A stretch of DNA of 64,000 nt from Globisporangium splendens. Lineage: Eukaryota; Oomycota; Peronosporomycetes; Pythiales; Pythiaceae. Each line of letters opens with the position of its first letter. Position 1 is the stretch's first letter. The DNA lies in the NCBI GenBank assembly GCA_006386115.1, contig VFIW01000003.1:62001-126000 (forward strand), given 5' to 3'. Below are positions 61,629 through 64,000 of the stretch, piece by piece. The notes beneath the pieces are model-generated. The model was given only the letters and a program-made list of their open reading frames with translations, was not told the DNA's origin and did not search any database. The position numbers were made by a program, and so were the translations under genes.

Positions 61629-62144
61629 GAGCACTCCTCAGCACTCAAGCGTGCAGACGACACCGACCGCCACGCTCCAAACAGGACTTGCTCCACAAGC
61701 GTCGTCGACACCAAAACCACCTCCCTCGGCCATCACCACACGAATCCCCTCCATTGATTCCGCGCTCGAACCCGGCTTCGGGGCCCTCACGTTCCCCTGG
61801 GCTCCGGATGAGACAGCAGAAACAACAGAAGATGATCCGCACGGGTTGGCGTCGTCGACACGGCTCGGCTTGACTTGGCTTGGGTCTACTCAACTCGACT
61901 TGGACCGGCTTGACTTGACTTGGCTTGGTATGTCGACTTCAGAAGTTCCCAAAATAAGGGAATAGAGGTCCCACTATATACCCGACTTTGGTCCATACGG
62001 ACTATTCTCACAAAAAATCTCAAAATTCATATAAATTATAAAATCATAGATACAAGTGTAGGATTATATTTATGGTAGAAACTGTCAACGCTAGGTAGAT
62101 TGAGTAGTCACTCTGTCTAATTCTAGTAATATAGACAACTTTCA
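61629..62144 (+). other. 3' untranslated region of LINE 1
   Basis: No gene. The first 300 bases are mixed composition with short repeats of GACTTGGCTTGG (near 61869-61926). The last 200 bases are AT-rich. It ends without a poly(A) tail directly at the 17-bp target duplication. Confidence 0.7.
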
Positions 62145-62161
62145 ACTGAGCCAAAGGAGCA
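62145..62161. repeat. 3' copy of the LINE target duplication (tRNA-Met 5' fragment)
   Basis: ACTGAGCCAAAGGAGCA: the first 16 nt of tRNA-Met (minus strand) plus one base, identical to 47346-47362. What follows (ATATACTCGCC) is the original upstream flank of the tRNA gene. Confidence 0.85.
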
Positions 62162-62404
62162 ATATACTCGCCCTACCCCACACGCTCACAACACATTCAA
62201 AACAACACACACAACACACGCGCTCCACACGCCACACCTCGCACACAACACACAACATCACACCATATTCACACACAACACCACGCGCGTCGCCACTCCC
62301 GCGACCTCCCACAGCCTCCGACAACCCCCTCTGCGCACACATGTTCATACCATGCATGTCGCCCCTCCACGAACCGAACCGAACCGAACCGAACCGAACC
62401 GCAC
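62162..62404. repeat. Spacer between tRNA-Met units with simple repeats
   Basis: CA-rich spacer without a gene. It contains CGAAC pentamer repeats (about 62372-62401), and ACAAC repeats extend into the next unit (about 62410-62435). The original upstream flank of tRNA-Met copy 1 lies here. Confidence 0.6.
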
Positions 62405-62839
62405 GCGCGCACAACACAACACAACACAACACGGATCGCGTCTCTTGACCCCGTGTCCTGTCCTTGCGCTCGTCCTCCAGCTTCGCTCCAGACATCGCCC
62501 ACACTCCACAAAAGCGGCTACACGGTCCACTGAGCGACGTCCGGTACGAAACCTACTCGCTTCAACATACATACATGCTTGATTGCTTGATTGCGTTATT
62601 GTGGAGGCGGCGTCGGAGAGGCAAGAGCACCCCGACGAACTCACAAAGCACCTGGGAAGCATCCTCGACACCTGCCAAAGCACACATCCATCTGTCCATC
62701 GTGTGCGCTCGTTCAGCATCCAAAAGCATCCAAAAGCATTCAAAAGCATCCAAAACGAAAAGGATTGCTCCCTACCAGGATCGAACTGGTGACCTTCAGA
62801 TTATGAGACTAACGCTCTACCGACTGAGCCAAAGGAGCA
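62405..62839. repeat. tRNA-Met unit, copy 2 (partner of 46924-47362)
   Basis: Aligns with copy 1 throughout, including the ATCCAAAAG repeats and the tRNA gene. It is followed at the equivalent base by a second LINE. Confidence 0.8.
62766..62838 (-). tRNA. trnM(CAU): tRNA-Met(CAT), elongator type, copy 2
   Basis: 73 nt, differing from copy 1 in the T stem, which is fully paired here (ACCAG with CTGGT). Acceptor stem, A and B boxes, CAT anticodon and a TTTT terminator (62761-62758) are present. A LINE begins two bases from its mature 5' end (62840). Confidence 0.93.
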
Positions 62840-64000
62840 CTTCTCAATTTGCCGGCTACCCCTCAAGTCGACTCTTCAGAAGAACCCTCTCCCAGCCGCC
62901 GCCTTCGCCGCCATCCCTCCGCCTGTCCCCATGGAAAATCCAACTTCCGCCTCTTCTCTTCCTTCCGAGCAGCTGCCACGTGTCGCATCTGGTCTGGAAT
63001 CTGGGTTCGCACCCAGTATCCAGCCAGGTCCCACTCCTGGCCCATCCCCCTCGGAAATTTTGGGAAGGTCTGGACCTCTTCCTTTGAGTGGCGTTTCAGC
63101 CTCTCAACCCGACGCGCCTCCATCTCCTCGTTCGCTTGCGCCAACCGCTCCGTCTGCTCCTGAGCCGAATGGAATAGACGACGAAGTGGATGTGTCGATG
63201 GAAATTCCGCCGAATAAGATCGTCTCGCCTCCTGACACCCCGTCAGATGATGAGCGGATGGAACTCGCGCTGCCTCCTGCCAACGCCGCCTCGCATCCAA
63301 GCGCGGATCCGCGTCCGACAATGGCCGATGTGCTCGCGCAACAAGAACTCCTCCGTCGCGACAATGCTGAAGCAGACGCTGTGCGTCGTCGTGTGGAGAC
63401 CCCAAAGCCTCTCGCCTGCGACATTGAAGCGATTGAACGCCAGTACGCCGCAGGCAGTGACTGGTCGTTCATTGCCCCACGCATGGAACAAGCGCGTCCG
63501 TATGCACTCCCTCGAGCCAAGTACGACATGGTGATCGACACTGGACGGACGCTCGCGAAGACTCCGCTCCAGAAGATCATGGCGTCGCTTTCTGGCAAGA
63601 ATCACGGCAATGAAGCTCTCGAAGACTTGTACCAGCGCTACGAGATCGGTCAGATCTCCAAGCTCCCTGGTGGCAACCTTCGCGTCAAGGTGAAATCGAA
63701 GGAAGCCTGCCTGCTCCTCGAGCGCACGAAGGTGAACATCCTCGGTGGTGTCTTCACGTTCAAGGAGTTTGACGTCCTTGGCGGGAAGTACTTCCTTGAT
63801 ATCGCCAATGTCGACTCGGACACTGACACGGATGTGATCCTACACCGGTTGTTCTTGCTCGGATGCAAGCCGGTATACGATACCTTCCGCGAAGTGAATC
63901 TCGTGACTGGTATCACGTCTGCGACCTGGCGAGTGTACTTCTTGTCCACATCGTGTCCAAGCGCATTGATGGTGAACGGCAGTGTCTGCGACCAAGTGTT
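62840..64000 (+). mobile_element. L1-like LINE 2 at a tRNA-Met 5' end, cut by window edge
   Basis: Starts with the same CTTCTCAATTTGCCGG as LINE 1 at the same position relative to its tRNA-Met. The two copies share ORF1 but differ at many sites, so this is an independent insertion rather than a copy of LINE 1 made with its flank. ORF2 and the 3' end are outside the window. Confidence 0.88.
62931..64000 (+). CDS. LINE 2 ORF1 protein, partial (open to window edge, about 356 codons)
   Basis: The ATG at 62931 (MENPTSASS) corresponds to the ORF1 start of LINE 1. By eye the frame is open to base 64000: a Pro/Ser-rich start, then CDIEAIERQYAAGSDWSFIA, KTPLQKIMASLSG, GQISKLPGGNLRVKVK, VNILGGVFTFKEFDVLG and FREVNLVTGITSATWRVYF, close to LINE 1. 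No break seen. This copy may be intact. Confidence 0.88.
   Translation, partial: MENPTSASSLPSEQLPRVASGLESGFAPSIQPGPTPGPSPSEILGRSGPLPLSGVSASQPDAPPSPRSLAPTAPSAPEPNGIDDEVDVSMEIPPNKIVSPPDTPSDDERMELALPPANAASHPSADPRPTMADVLAQQELLRRDNAEADAVRRRVETPKPLACDIEAIERQYAAGSDWSFIAPRMEQARPYALPRAKYDMVIDTGRTLAKTPLQKIMASLSGKNHGNEALEDLYQRYEIGQISKLPGGNLRVKVKSKEACLLLERTKVNILGGVFTFKEFDVLGGKYFLDIANVDSDTDTDVILHRLFLLGCKPVYDTFREVNLVTGITSATWRVYFLSTSCPSALMVNGSVCDQV

Larger units (their letters stand above)
47363..62144 (+). mobile_element. L1-like LINE 1, full length, inserted at a tRNA-Met 5' end (interrupted by gypsy element B)
   Basis: The 5' end starts CTTCTCAATTTGCCGG, as in the second copy at 62840. ORF1 starts at 47446, ORF2 ends at 61628, and an AT-rich 3' UTR runs to 62144. 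It is bounded by a 17-bp target duplication. Without the nested LTR element it is about 7.3 kb. An endonuclease of the EEP type plus an RT with FADD and a C-terminal zinc motif places it in the L1/Tx1-like group. The LTR element disrupts ORF1, so this copy is not autonomous. Confidence 0.9.

Overview
The window reads as nuclear DNA of an oomycete (water mould). Evidence: host genes are compact with introns of about 70-105 bp; three host genes have a copy of the oomycete initiator motif TCATTCCGCAA upstream of the start codon; the gene families are eukaryotic (CCT3, PIG-M, axonemal CFAP46 and CCDC39, a four-HMA copper ATPase); and GAPDH is of the long bacterial type. The species cannot be named from sequence alone.

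Layout. 1-2860: 5' half of a minus-strand Ty3/gypsy element running off the left edge. 4000-7512: a complete hAT transposon with a perfect 8-bp target duplication, carrying broken gene pieces behind its transposase. 7834-14143: three tandem short-chain dehydrogenases (middle one dead), a WrbA-type quinone reductase and lumazine synthase. 14385-22088: a damaged CCDC39 gene, the bacterial-type GAPDH and a six-exon coiled-coil gene. 22260-23827: a frame-broken Fanzor (eukaryotic TnpB-like nuclease) with two hairpins just past its stop. 24088-35740: copper P-type ATPase, a decayed LRR gene, a DEDDy exonuclease, an azoreductase-like flavoprotein and PIG-M. 35906-46126: CFAP46, broken five times in an otherwise well-kept frame, and CCT3.

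46924-64000 is a tRNA-Met locus filled by transposons. Two copies of a roughly 440-bp unit ending in a tRNA-Met(CAT) gene each have an L1-like LINE inserted at the same spot, one base upstream of the mature tRNA 5' end. The first LINE has a 17-bp target duplication made of the first 16 tRNA nucleotides plus one flanking base, so the tRNA is regenerated. A 7.45-kb chromodomain Ty3/gypsy element is nested in that LINE and supplies the stop codon that truncates its ORF1. Both gypsy copies carry a textbook -1 frameshift signal at the gag/pol junction: slippery AAAAAAC, an 8-nt spacer and a hairpin whose lower stem is conserved while its upper stem varies. The complete copy also has a 350-codon antisense ORF overlapping the end of pol.

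The metabolic and folding genes (GAPDH, CCT3, PIG-M, copper ATPase, lumazine synthase) are open, whereas both recognisable flagellar genes are broken. This suggests, but does not prove, a lineage that has lost or is losing flagellated zoospores. Four of the frame breaks are single-base losses at short homopolymers, so assembly error must be separated from real decay. All intron boundaries were placed by eye from GT/AG sites, reading phase and remembered family sequences.
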